Positions 1 through 9,517 of a stretch of 64,000 bases of DNA are shown one piece after another. The stretch is from Orobanche coerulescens (lineage: Eukaryota; Streptophyta; Magnoliopsida; Lamiales; Orobanchaceae): the NCBI GenBank assembly GCA_033398695.1, contig CM065804.1, forward strand, positions 7,673,001 through 7,737,000, given 5' to 3'. The translations under genes were made by a program, and so were the position numbers. Positions within the stretch are counted from its first letter, which is position 1; the number at the start of each line of letters is the position of its first letter. The notes under the pieces are model-generated. The model did no database searches. It saw only the letters and a program-made list of their open reading frames with translations, and was not told where the DNA came from.

Positions 1-173
1 CGACTGGGATGAACGAGGGCGGGCTTTGGGTCGAAGGAACACGGTGGCGCTGTGTGATTGTGAAGACTAGTCATGGCTCCCTACAATGTTGTTTTTTATC
101 AGTGGTCTTGCCTGGTCCGTGGATTTCCACCTCCACTGGGATAAGAATTTTTTTATGATCTTTAGTCTATGAT

Positions 174-889
174 CTTTAGATAGAATCGCGAACGGGGTTT
201 TCAGGAACGCGCTGGAAGTGGTGCTCATTTCAGCGAAAGTTAGGGAATGGAGATTGAGATGGTTTGGCCACGTCCGCAGAAGGCAGGCATCTACTCCGGT
301 GAGGAGGGTCGAGAGTTTATTGGTTGTCGGGGAGAGGAGGAGAGGCAGACCGAGGAGGACGTGAGAGGAGCAACTGATATTAGATTTGAAGGTCTAAAAC
401 CTTTCCGAGACCATGACTATTGATAGGTGTGCTTGGAGGCGCCAGATCAGAGTTGTGGATTCTTTTGTAGGGAGCGGTGCTGTAGTTGAGAGCCTCAGGG
501 TTGGGTTGTCTCGGTTAGCTTTGACCTAGAGCATTGCATTTTTACTTTTATTGTATATTTTATCCTATTGTCTTTCCGTGTGATATATTTTTGACAGGGA
601 GCTGTGCGCAGAGTCAACCTCTCTTTTGTTAGAGCAGCGTTCATCGGGAGTGAAGTAGCCAAATTCCGCTTAGGTAAGTCCCATGTGGATCAAGCCATGG
701 GCTCAGGTATGGTCTCGAGCTTTTTCGAATCATATGTTTTCCTTTGTATTTATCACACAAGATTCAGCTGTGCACTAAGCTGGGGGTCTTCACGGAAACA
801 GTCTCCCTACCGTAATAAGTAGGGGCATGGTCTGCCCAGACCCTGCTCTGAGCGTGATATACTGGGTATGTTTGGTTTTGTTTTGTTTT
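174..889 (+). mobile_element. 5'-truncated RTE-type LINE, 3' end
   Basis: Plus-strand translation near 240-470 gives LRWFGHVRRR, then RRGRPRRT, then DRCAWRRQIRVVDS. This is the C-terminal tail I know from plant RTE-type LINE ORFs. The 3' end has the GGGTATGTTTGGTTTTG type of tail. A 13-bp direct repeat TTTAGTCTATGAT flanks it (161-173 and 890-902), so this is a 5'-truncated insertion. In-frame stops make it a pseudogene. Confidence 0.85.
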
Positions 890-919
890 TTTAGTCTATG
901 ATTAAAGAAGAGACCGTAA

Positions 920-1262
920 GGCTCTGTTTTGAGAATGAATCGAATCAATCGAATCGAATCAATCGAATTGAATGGACGAATCGAATCGAATCGAAATATA
1001 TATTAAGGGTAATAATAATAATAATAATGGTAAATAATAATAATAATAATCAACAACAACGATAATAGTAATATTATTAGTAATAATAACAATAATAATA
1101 ATTAAGATTAATAATAATAATAATAAGAAGAAGAACTGAACTGAACTGAACTGAACTGAATGGACCTGAACTGAACTGAACTGAACTGAACTGAATGGAC
1201 CTGAACTGAACTGAACTGAACTGAACTGAAAAACTGAAAAATAAGTCCAAAAGAACAGGGCC
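920..1262. mobile_element. Tourist-like MITE loaded with simple repeats
   Basis: Flanked by TAA on both sides (917-919, 1263-1265). The ends GGCTCTGTTTT and AAAAGAACAGGGCC are terminal inverted repeats. The interior is (AATCG)n, (AAT)n and a long (CTGAA)n tract at about 1137-1230. It shares its AAT/AACAAC core with the MITE at 7186-7599 in inverse orientation. The 3-bp TTA/TAA target duplication fits PIF/Harbinger. Confidence 0.8.
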
Positions 1263-1275
1263 TAATTCTACGGAA

Positions 1276-1441
1276 TATGCTGATGGAACAATCAAACAAT
1301 AAGGCTTCAAGTGGCAGTATGAGATCCCAAATCTCGGTGGGACTCTGCGATTGGATTATGCTGATGGAACAATTAAATATTGACTGCTTCAAGCGGCAGT
1401 GTGGGAGGCCAGATCTCGGTGGGACCCTGTAGCTGGATTTG
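1276..1441. repeat. Tandem 83-bp direct repeat
   Basis: Two diverged copies (about 1276-1358 and 1359-1441) share TATGCTGATGGAACAAT, GCTTCAAG.GGCAGT, ATCTCGGTGGGAC and a TGGATT end. They probably belong to the retroposon that ends in the A-run at 2250-2257. No coding potential is seen. Confidence 0.6.
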
Positions 1442-1454
1442 AAGGGGTCCAATC

Positions 1455-2105
1455 TAGACATGGCAAACGGGTGGGCTCGGCCCAAATGGGCAGGGCAAAA
1501 AACGGCCAGGGCATTTTTGGGCCGGGCCAAAAAAGCCCATTTTTTATCTAGGCCAAAATTATTAGGCCCGTGGCCCGTCCAGGGCGGGCTCGGCTCGGCC
1601 CGCGGACCTCAACTTTTTTTTTTTTGAAATATTAATTCTCGATAAATATACAAATATTTTTCGATCCTTAATTATTATATTATTTCACTATATTATCACA
1701 ATCAGATAAATAAATATACCATTATTTTTATTTGATAATTACACTACCACAATCAAACGACAAATATACAAATATTTTTATTCAATCATACTTTCTTATA
1801 AAAATCATAAAATGATATTATTATTGATATTAGATACTACAAAGTAATGACAAAGTCCCATAAAAAATAAAATTACATCAATAATTAATATATAGATGTA
1901 ATATAATCTCACAAATACAGAATATTTTTTAAATATTATAATTACATATAATATAAAAAAAACTGGGTCGGGCCTCCACGGGCGGGCAAATCTGGGTCGG
2001 GCCAAAAAGACCCATTTTTTTGGGCAAAAAAATGAAGCCCAATGCTCGCCCAAAAACGGGCGAGCGGGCCCAGTCCGCGGGCCTGGGCCTATTTTGCCAG
2101 GTCTA
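1455..2105. mobile_element. hAT-like MITE, GGGCC-type subterminal repeats
   Basis: A perfect 8-bp target duplication GTCCAATC flanks it (1447-1454, 2106-2113). The ends are TAGACATGGCAAA and TTTTGCCAGGTCTA (inverted repeats). About 170 bp at each end carries many copies of GGGCCGGGC-like and GGGCGGGC-like words; the centre is AT-rich with no ORF. Confidence 0.9.
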
Positions 2106-2113
2106 GTCCAATC

Positions 2114-2257
2114 CTTGTGCGCGCTAATTGATGATATTTAAGAATCTGAGAGTCGGATACACATCTCGCAATTTAACTGGTAGCAGTTTTTGTGGGGAGG
2201 GATTGTTATCCCGAGAACTAGTTAGGTGTAAGCTTGGACCTCGATATCAAAAAAAAA
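2114..2257 (+). other. Possible retroposon 3' tail ending in an A-run
   Basis: The text GTGTAAGCTTGGACCTCGATATC followed by nine A residues sits where copy 1 of the tandem duplication resumes. This fits the 3' end of a SINE/LINE-like insertion that began near 104. No clear target duplication is visible, so the identity is tentative. Confidence 0.35.
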
Positions 2258-2284
2258 TAACACATTTGCTTTGTTTTCATGACC

Positions 2285-2896
2285 TAAGGCTGAGAATTTG
2301 GGATCGGGACTTGGAAAATTCCCGTCCTGACCCGAGTCCCGACTGGATTCGGGACCCCGAGTCCCAAAATTTTGGGTTTGGGACCGGGACCGGGACTTGA
2401 GTTTTGGAAAATTTCGGGACTCGGGAGTCCCGAATCCCGATCTGGACTTTCCCAAGTTCCCGAAAACTAATTTCAATTTCAATTTCAATTTCAGTTTAAA
2501 TTATAAATTTAATTTTAAAATTTTAAATTAAAAATCATAACTCTAATTCCTAAAAATTGATATCCAATTCACAATTTGTGTGATTTGTTTATGTCTTCAT
2601 TTGTTGGTGAATTATGGTTTGTGTAATTTGAAACATGCTAATCGAAGAAAATTTTTGAAATATTGTAAAAAAATTTATATATTCGGGTAATTTCTTGTCC
2701 CGATCGGGACAGTTGGGACATTCGGGACATTATAGGCCGGGACTGGGACTGAGACCGGGATTAATATTTTCTCATTTCGCGATTCCGTACTCCCGAAGTC
2801 CCGAACGGGACCGGACTAGGACAATAAAATTGACGATTTTCGGGAATGGGACTTCGGAACGGGTACCCGGGCCCATCCCGATTCTCTGCCCTATGA
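2285..2896. mobile_element. hAT-like MITE, CGGGAC-type subterminal repeats
   Basis: The ends TAAGGCTGAGAAT and ATTCTCTGCCCTA are inverted repeats. CATGACC is repeated at both sides (2278-2284, 2897-2903), with an eighth position differing. The tandem copy at 4281-4312 has an uninterrupted CATGACCCATAGCAC, confirming the insertion. Both ends are dense in CGGGAC and GGGACCGGGAC words; the centre is AT-rich. Related to 42697-43118. Confidence 0.85.
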
Positions 2897-3246
2897 CATG
2901 ACCCATAGCACAAGTCTTTATACCTCTTGTTAAGACTAAAGTTCAAATTCACTAATATTTGTGATTCTAATTCTATCATATTTTTTTTTGGAAAAAAGAA
3001 AAGGCAAACAACGTTCTCACTGTACAAAAAGATACCAAAACGACTGAGATGTTTCATCATTTTCCATGTCGTTCCATCACCATTAAACTATCGTTCGATG
3101 GCGTCATTTCCGTTCCATGTAACCTACGTTCCTTTTCAAAATTGAGCGGGTGAATTTTTTATTGGGAGTTGAACGCATCGAGAACCTTCCGTCTTCTTCT
3201 TCGTCGTCCGGTGTCGTTGCATTCCATCTTTACCCATATTGCCGGC

Positions 3247-3275
3247 ATGGAGAACAACGTTCCACATACATTTAG
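3247..3275 (+). other. Candidate first-exon fragment, copy 1
   Basis: A pyrimidine-rich leader (CTTCTTCTTCGTCGTCCGG) is followed by an ATG and a short open frame MENNVPHTFR that ends at AG|GT. The copy in unit 2 (4574-4611) has the same layout. This looks like a 5' UTR plus first exon of an unrecognised gene fragment, but no downstream exon could be identified. Confidence 0.25.
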
Positions 3276-3377
3276 GTATTTTTTAGTTGTGATATATGTA
3301 TTCTCGGTTATTTTTTATCAAGATACCGTTAGTTTATGTTTGTGTCGTGCTCTTGTAGCATGGGAGTATTGTTTAGG

Positions 3378-3999
3378 ACCAAGGCCGGTACTGCACAAAA
3401 ATATAGCCTAGGGTAAAACAATGACAATTATATAAGAAATACAAAATGGGAGCAACTAAATTCAGCACTATTTACAGGAAAAAAGAAATCACTATTCAAA
3501 TCAACTAAATCCACTCTTGCAACTAATAGAATGGAAAATCATTTACAACATTTAAATAAAACAAAAAATCAATTAATTATAAATTTTAAAAATTAATAGT
3601 GTTGTAGTCTAACAACAATCAATAAAATTTACTAATCCGGAGACAAAATCGTAGATGAAGAGCTACAATCGGTAAATTACAAATAAAATAGATCGTAGAT
3701 GAGGGAATGTAGTCTGTGTACAACAAAAAATAGGTAAATCATAGAAGACTGGAGATAATTGATGGTTTGTAATTTCTTCTATTTACTTTTATAGTTCTAA
3801 CTGTTAATTTTTTTTTTTTTGGAATAGAAAAGATAAAGAAGAAAGACGATCTGATTTTTATTTCACTTTATCTAAGAGATATATTTAAGTGGACACAATA
3901 TTTTTGGGCTAAATCGAACATATATAAACAAACATGTAATTATTTAGGCATTTGAGATGGTGGACCCGGACCGACTCCTAGGCTGACCCACCTTTAGGG
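3378..3999. mobile_element. Possible GGCCGGCC-terminated element, copy 1
   Basis: Begins AGGCCGGTACTG and ends AGGGTCGGCC, short inverted ends around about 620 bp of AT-rich DNA. The equivalent in duplication copy 2 is 4718-5362. No target duplication could be read, so it could also be ordinary sequence. Confidence 0.3.
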
Positions 4000-4573
4000 T
4001 CGGCCATGTTTATGATGTGTTATTTTTTTATAATAAAGCATCATCGTTTGTGATTCTGTATTTTTTCGGAAGCAAGAAGAATATAGGATCCAGTTTATAT
4101 TACTACTTGCAAGATTACCGGCAAATGATCCACGTACCATATTTGGAATTAAATTACCATATGAATTTTCATTCATGGAAAGACCACACTTTCCGTGAAC
4201 GACCCAAAAAGTAACACGGTGGCTCTGTGTGATTGTGAAGACTATTAGTCATGGTTCTCCACAAGCTTGTTTTTTTATCAGTAACACATTTGCTTTGTTT
4301 CCATGACCCATAGCACGAGTCTTTATACCTCTTGTTAAGACTAAAGTTCAAATTCACTAATATTTGTGATTCTAATTCTATCATAATTTTTTTTCATCAT
4401 TTTTCATATCGTTCCATCACCAATAAACTATCGTTCGATGGCGTCATTTTCGTTTCGCGTGACCTATGTTCCTTTTCAAAATTGAGGAGAGGGTGATTTT
4501 TTGATTGGGAGTTGAAGGAGCCTTCCATCTTCTTCTTCGTCGTCCGGTGTCGTTGCATTCCATCTTTACCAAT

Positions 4574-4611
4574 ATGGCCGGTGTGGAGAACAATATTCCA
4601 CATACATTTAG
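4574..4611 (+). other. Candidate first-exon fragment, copy 2
   Basis: Starts ATGGCCGGTGTGGAG and reads MAGVENNIPHTFR up to an AG|GT donor-like site. It aligns with 3247-3275, where the upstream ATG is ATT. Frame and donor are kept in both copies despite other substitutions. No product can be named. Confidence 0.25.
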
Positions 4612-4717
4612 GTACTTTTTAGCTGTGATATATGTTTCCTCGTTTATTTTTTGTCAAGACATCGTTAGTTTATGTTTATGTCGTGATGTTGTAGCATGGA
4701 AGTATTGTTTACGAACA

Positions 4718-5362
4718 GGGTCGGTCCTGATAAAAATATAGCCTGTGATAAAACAATGACAATTATATATAAAATACAAAGTGGGAGCAACTAAATTCAG
4801 CACTATTTACATCAAAAAAGAAATCACTATTCATCAACTAAATCCACTCTTGACAGCAACTAATAGAATGAAAAACCATATACAACAATTAAATAAAACA
4901 AAAAAAATCAATGAATTATAAATTTTAAAAATTAAGAGGGTTGTAGTATAATAACAATCAATATATTTACTAATAGATGAAGAGCTATAGTTGGTAAATT
5001 ACATATACAATAGATTATAGATGAAGGAATGTAGTCTATGTACAGTAAAAAATTGATAAAATCGTAGAAGATTGGAGATAATTGATGGTTTGTAATTTCT
5101 TCTATTTACTTTTATTGTTCAAACTGTTTAAATGTTTTTGGAATAGAAAAGAGAGAAGAAAGACGATCAAATTTTTTTTATTTCACTTTATCTAAGAGAT
5201 ATATTTAAATGGACATAATATTTTTGGGCTAAATCGAACATATATAAACAAACAAGTAATTATTTAGGCTTTTATATATATATATATATATATAGTAAAA
5301 AAAATGGGCACTTGAGATGGTGGACCAGACCGACTCCTAGGCCGGCCCACCCTGAGGGCCGG
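4718..5362. mobile_element. Possible GGCCGGCC-terminated element, copy 2
   Basis: Begins GGGTCGGTCCTGA and ends TGAGGGCCGGCC. It matches 3378-3999 throughout and contains a short (TA)n at about 5275-5294 absent from copy 1. It was present before the tandem duplication. Confidence 0.3.
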
Positions 5363-5581
5363 CCATGCTTATGATGTCTTATTTCTTTCTTTTTTTCTAA
5401 AAAAGAATCATCATTTGTGATTCTTTATTTTTTCGGGAGCAAGAAGAATACATGATCCAATTTATATTACAATATATGAGATTACCGGCAGATGATTTAC
5501 GTGTCATATTTGAAATTGGATTACCATATGGATTTTATTCATGAAAAGACCGCAATTTTCGTGAAAGACCCAAAAAAGTAA

Positions 5582-5970
5582 TAAGACCACAGTTTTTATA
5601 GACTGAAAAGTATTTAGTTAGGCCTAAACCAATTAGATATCATAACCGTTTGGCATCGACCATCAACCCATCTGTTTGTGGGTTGTTTTGATAATAAGAC
5701 TGCATTTGAACTACCTAAATGTAATGTATGGTACCAGTAGTAAGTGGAACCCTAACAAAAGTATAATGTGTGGTATTATTATTCATCTTGATTGTATGGT
5801 ACTATTACGTAATGAAGTAATTTTTTGATTACCGTATCACAAAAATAATTAATGATATATAATTTGTAGTGTATTCTTAGTGGTTTAATTGTACTCCTCA
5901 TCTTACCACATCGAAAATATTATATGTTTGTACATATTCTCAATTTTTATATTTTCATATATAGTAATGT
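5582..5970. other. Intergenic, nothing recognised
   Basis: AT-rich single-copy-looking sequence between the tandem duplication and the next MITE. No ORF, repeat or RNA gene is seen. Confidence 0.5.
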
Positions 5971-6525
5971 TAGGCCCGAAAATTTGCCACACGACACGAA
6001 AACACGATACTGAAATGAGACGAAAATTTAGTATTTGTGTTTGCATTTTTTGGGTCACGATATGATAGTATACGAACACGAATGTACACGATCGAGATCT
6101 AGTGTCGATTTTGTGTTTACCCTTTGGGTACACGACACGAAACGAGATACACGAAATAAATAAATATATATATAACATAATTTAAAATTGTATATCCAAT
6201 TTTACAAACACTTTAAATATTTCGTGTACCAATTCGTGTACTAGTTCGTGTTTGTTTCGTGTAAATTTCATGTTTTTTCAATCATTTTAATTCCGTGTAC
6301 CAATTCGTATCGTTTTTGTTTTCGTGTACAATGTACATGACAAGTACACGAAAAAATTTGTGTACATAGTGTCATGTCGGGTCGTTTTTCTACCATGACG
6401 TGTTCGTGTCAACAGACTGGGTAGACGACTTGAAATCGTGTCATTTTCAATTCCACCCAGCAAGTACACGAAACACAAAAATATACGACATAAAAGTATA
6501 CGACACGAACGATTTGTCAGGTCTA
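5971..6525. mobile_element. hAT-like MITE, ACACGA-type subterminal repeats
   Basis: The ends TAGGCCCGAAAATTTGCC and TTTGTCAGGTCTA are inverted. The flanks AGTAATGT and ATTAACGT are a decayed 8-bp duplication (two differences). Both arms are packed with CACGACACGAA / TTCGTGT words. Same family as 36440-37003 in the other orientation. Confidence 0.8.
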
Positions 6526-7040
6526 ATTAACGTAAGCACCTTACTGGGTATTCCTGACGTGCGGGATATACATGTTGTTCTTAGAGGGGTGTATTCAATT
6601 GGGATTTTGTGGGATTTTTTTGGATTTTAGAAATCCTAGGGTATTCAATTTGGATTGTTTTGAATCCATTAAAATCTTGGGTATTCAATTTGGATTTCGG
6701 AATTTTATTTAAAATCTTGGTGTATTCAATTAGGATTTCAAAGTGTCATTTAAAATCTTAGTGTATTCAATTAGGATTTAAAACAATCTATTAAAATCTG
6801 AGGGTATTCAAAAATCCATGGATTTTTTTGGATTCATTAAAATGGTGAATTTTGATGGATTTGTTAGTGTTTTTTGTAAGTTTTGAAATCTCACAAAAAT
6901 CAATGAGATTTTGAAGGATTTCTAAAAATCCATTTGTAAACCTGAAAGACTCTCCATCAACTTTATAAGATTTTACGATGATTATTATTAATCCATGCGT
7001 TATTTCTAATCCGCCAAAATCTTTAAAAATCCATGAATTA

Positions 7041-7428
7041 TGTTGAAGGGAAAATAACTGAGACAATAAAGTAGGGCAAAAGTGTGTATTATTCCATTGA
7101 TGAGATCCTTTTAAATAGGGATAAATACATACAAACAGACCTTAGTCAAACCCTAACTAGGAAAGCCCATAAACTAACAGACTTAGGCCCTGTTCTTTTG
7201 GACTTATTTTGATTTTGATTCGATTGATTGAGTCCATTCGATTGATTCGATTGATTCGACCAGTCCATTCATTGATTCGATTCGATTGATTCGATTGGGC
7301 CAGTCCATTCGATTGGGCCGATTCGATTCGATCAGTTCTTCTTCTTATTATTATTATTATTATTAATCTTAATTATTATTATTGTTATTATTACTAATAA
7401 TATTACTATTATCGTTGTTGTTGATTAC

Positions 7429-7468
<40 letters not shown>

Positions 7469-7631
7469 TACCCTTAATATATTTGATTCGATTGATTGAT
7501 TCATTTCAGTCCATTGATTCGATTCATTCGATTCCATTGATTGATTGATTCAATTAAGTTCAATTCGATTCGATTCATTCAAATTAAAAGAACAGAGCCT
7601 TAGGCACACAATGAGTATTATTCCTTTAACA
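7041..7631 (-). repeat. 3' LTR of Copia A, carrying a MITE
   Basis: About 174 bp of LTR sequence plus a 414-bp MITE and its TTA duplication. Without the MITE it matches the 5' LTR with roughly a dozen differences. Only this LTR carries the MITE, so the MITE arrived after integration. Confidence 0.9.
7186..7599. mobile_element. Tourist-like MITE in the Copia A LTR
   Basis: TTA duplicated at 7183-7185 and 7600-7602. The ends GGCCCTGTTCTTTT and AAAAGAACAGAGCC are perfect or near-perfect inverted repeats. The interior is (GATTC)n and (ATT)n. Empty sites reading ACTTAGGCACACAATG are present in the 5' LTR of A and both LTRs of Copia B. Inverse-orientation relative of 920-1262. Confidence 0.92.
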
Positions 7632-8110
7632 CTCCCCCTTGTGCCTAGTCTACAAGCGCATGTCATGTTGCCTCATTAAAACCTCGTCAAGCAAAAACCC
7701 AGTGGGAAAAATATCTTGATCGTAGGGAAAAGAGTACAGCATCTAGACACATCAAGTTTAGACTTCGTCATTTGAATCTATCCTCTCATATGATCGTTAC
7801 ATTTGATCATAGCACTGGTAAGGTGACCATTCCATCGATCTCTAAAATCGTACATCTTGTTACCTCATTAAAAACCTTTCCAAGTGATAAAAACCCTGTG
7901 GGAAAAATAATCCTTGGAAGGAAAAGAGTATAACGTACGCTGTGGATGTAAGACTCCCCCTCAAGTCTACATTTCCCCCTGACTTGTACATCAATCAAGG
8001 ATATTTTGAAAAAATTGTGCATGTGTCGTTTGCCTCATTAAAAACTTTGCCAAGTAACACAACCCAATGGGAGAAAATAAACCTTGGTCAAAGAAAAGAG
8101 TACAACATCG
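7632..8110 (-). repeat. Copia A 3' cassettes: three copies of a ~70-bp motif with PPT-like tracts
   Basis: Copies at about 7667-7744, 7855-7936 and 8028-8109 share GCCTCATTAAAAAC, CCA.TGGGA, CTTGG and GAAAAGAGTACAAC. Between them are CTCCCCCT tracts (about 7632, 7951, 7973), which read as AGGGGGAG purine tracts on the element's sense strand. Related copies lie in Copia B and C. Lies between RNase H and the 3' LTR; no coding frame. Confidence 0.8.
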
Positions 8111-8151
8111 GTGAGTAAGTTTCTTTATGACTCACCCTTCTCCCTCTACCT

Positions 8152-9513
8152 TTACATCGATTTTGGGAGTTCAGAAATTCTCCGCATTCCGATATTTCTC
8201 ACATGTTTTTCAAACACGGCCTTGGGCAGAGATTTGGTGAACAAATTGGCCACATTCTCTTCAGATTTGACTGGCTTTACTTGAATATTGAGGAGAGCCT
8301 GTTGTTGCTGATTGTAGAAGAATTTTGGAGATATGTGTTTTGTGTTATCCCCCTTGATATACCCAAGCTTCATCTGTTCGATGCAAGATGCATTATCTTC
8401 ATATATGCATGTGGGTGCTCCAGTGACATTACTTAGTCCACTGTTACCTCGGATATGTGTAATGATAGCTCTTAACCAAATACACTCACGTACTGCCTCA
8501 TGCAAAGCGATAATCTCGGTGTGATTAGATGAGGTAGCTACAAGGGTTTGTTTTGTAGATCTCCAAGGCGGTGTTCCCAATAGCAAATACATAGCCAGTT
8601 TGGGAACGACCTTTGTGTGGGTCAGAGAGATACCCTGCATCAGCAAATCCTACCAATACGTTCGTCGGGGTAGGTTCTATGGCATTAGTATTTACTTCAG
8701 CATTTGCCTTTACGGAAGCAGCTTCCTTTGCCTGCTTGTAGGGAAAGAATAGTCCCAAGTCAATGGTTCCTTTTAGGTATCGGAATATATTCTTGATACC
8801 ATTCCAATGACGTTGCGTCGGTGCTGAACTAAATTGAGCTAGTAAGTTTACTGAGAAGGCGATGTCCGGTCGCGTACATTGAGTTAAGTACAATAGAGCG
8901 CCTATTGCACTTAGGTAGGGAATTTCAGCTCCCAAAAGCTCCTCGTTATTTTTCTTTGGACGAAATGGATCTTTCTTCGCATCCAAGCTACGACCGATCA
9001 TGGAAGTGCTAACCGGGTGTGATTTGTCCATGTTAAAGCGTCTAAGTATCTTCTGGATATAAGCAGACTGGTGGGTGAGAATTCCACAGACTCTATGTTC
9101 TATCTGAATACCAAGACAGAAACGAGTCTTCCCAAGATCTTTCATCTCAAACTCAGTCTTCAAGTATCCAGTGGTTTCTCTTATTTCATCAAGAGTGCCG
9201 ATTATATTCATATCGTTGACATATACTGCAATGATCGCAAATCCGGAACTTGTTTTCTTTACAAAGATGCAAGGACACAGTTAATCGTTCTTGTATCCCT
9301 TTCCAATCAAGTATTCACTCAGACAGTTATACCACATCATTCCGGATTGTTTCAAACCATAAAGTGAGTGTTTCAAGCGAACTGAATACGCACTCCATGG
9401 TCTGGAGTTACTTGATTTTGGTAATGAAATGCCTTCGTGCACTTTCATGTAAATCTCCGTATCTAGATCCCCATAGAGATACGCAGTGACCACGTCCATT
9501 AGCTGCATTTCCT
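8152..9513 (-). pseudogene. Copia A reverse transcriptase C-terminal part and RNase H
   Basis: Translated pieces show the RT palm and thumb (LYGLKQSGMMWYN, GIQIEHRVCGILTHQSAYI, CTRPDIAFSVNLLAQFSSAP) and RNase H (VGFADAGYLSDPHKGRSQTG, then CIYEDNASCIEQ, KHISPKFFYN). The RT active-site motif, YVDD in the family, reads YVND here; the changed codon is at 9215-9217. Reading frames shift near 8600 and 9230-9290. The 5' portion of RT is displaced to 14229-15002 by the LINE. Not functional. Confidence 0.9.
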
Positions 9514-9517
9514 GAAG

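Larger units (their letters stand above)
41..4213. repeat. Tandem duplication 1, copy 1 (interrupted by TEs)
   Basis: The stretch starting ACACGGTGGCGCTGTGTG at 41 runs to about 103, resumes near 2256 and continues to 4213. It matches copy 2 (4214-5581) in order: the CACGGTGGC start, a CATGACCCATAGCAC block, a CTTCTTCTTCGTCGTCCGG block, an AT-rich part and an end near GACCCAAAAAG. The gaps are explained by insertions at 104-2255 and 2285-2896. Without them the copy is about 1.4 kb, close to copy 2. I do not recognise the duplicated sequence as a known gene. Confidence 0.8.
4214..5581. repeat. Tandem duplication 1, copy 2
   Basis: Head-to-tail copy of the unit described for 41-4213, with no large insertion. 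It provides the empty site for the hAT MITE at 2285-2896 (one CATGACCC at about 4301). Both copies contain the internal segment bounded by GGTCGGTCCTGA / GAGGGCCGGCC, so that segment predates the duplication. Confidence 0.8.

Noticed and set aside
1077..1530. Open frames with repeated FSSVQFSSVQF
   Set aside because: They are translations of the (CTGAA)n tract within the Tourist-like MITE, not a protein.
7660..8110. CRISPR-like array from regularly spaced repeats
   Set aside because: Three diverged copies with unequal spacing in a retrotransposon of a plant nuclear genome; no cas genes. The repeats are retroelement cassettes.
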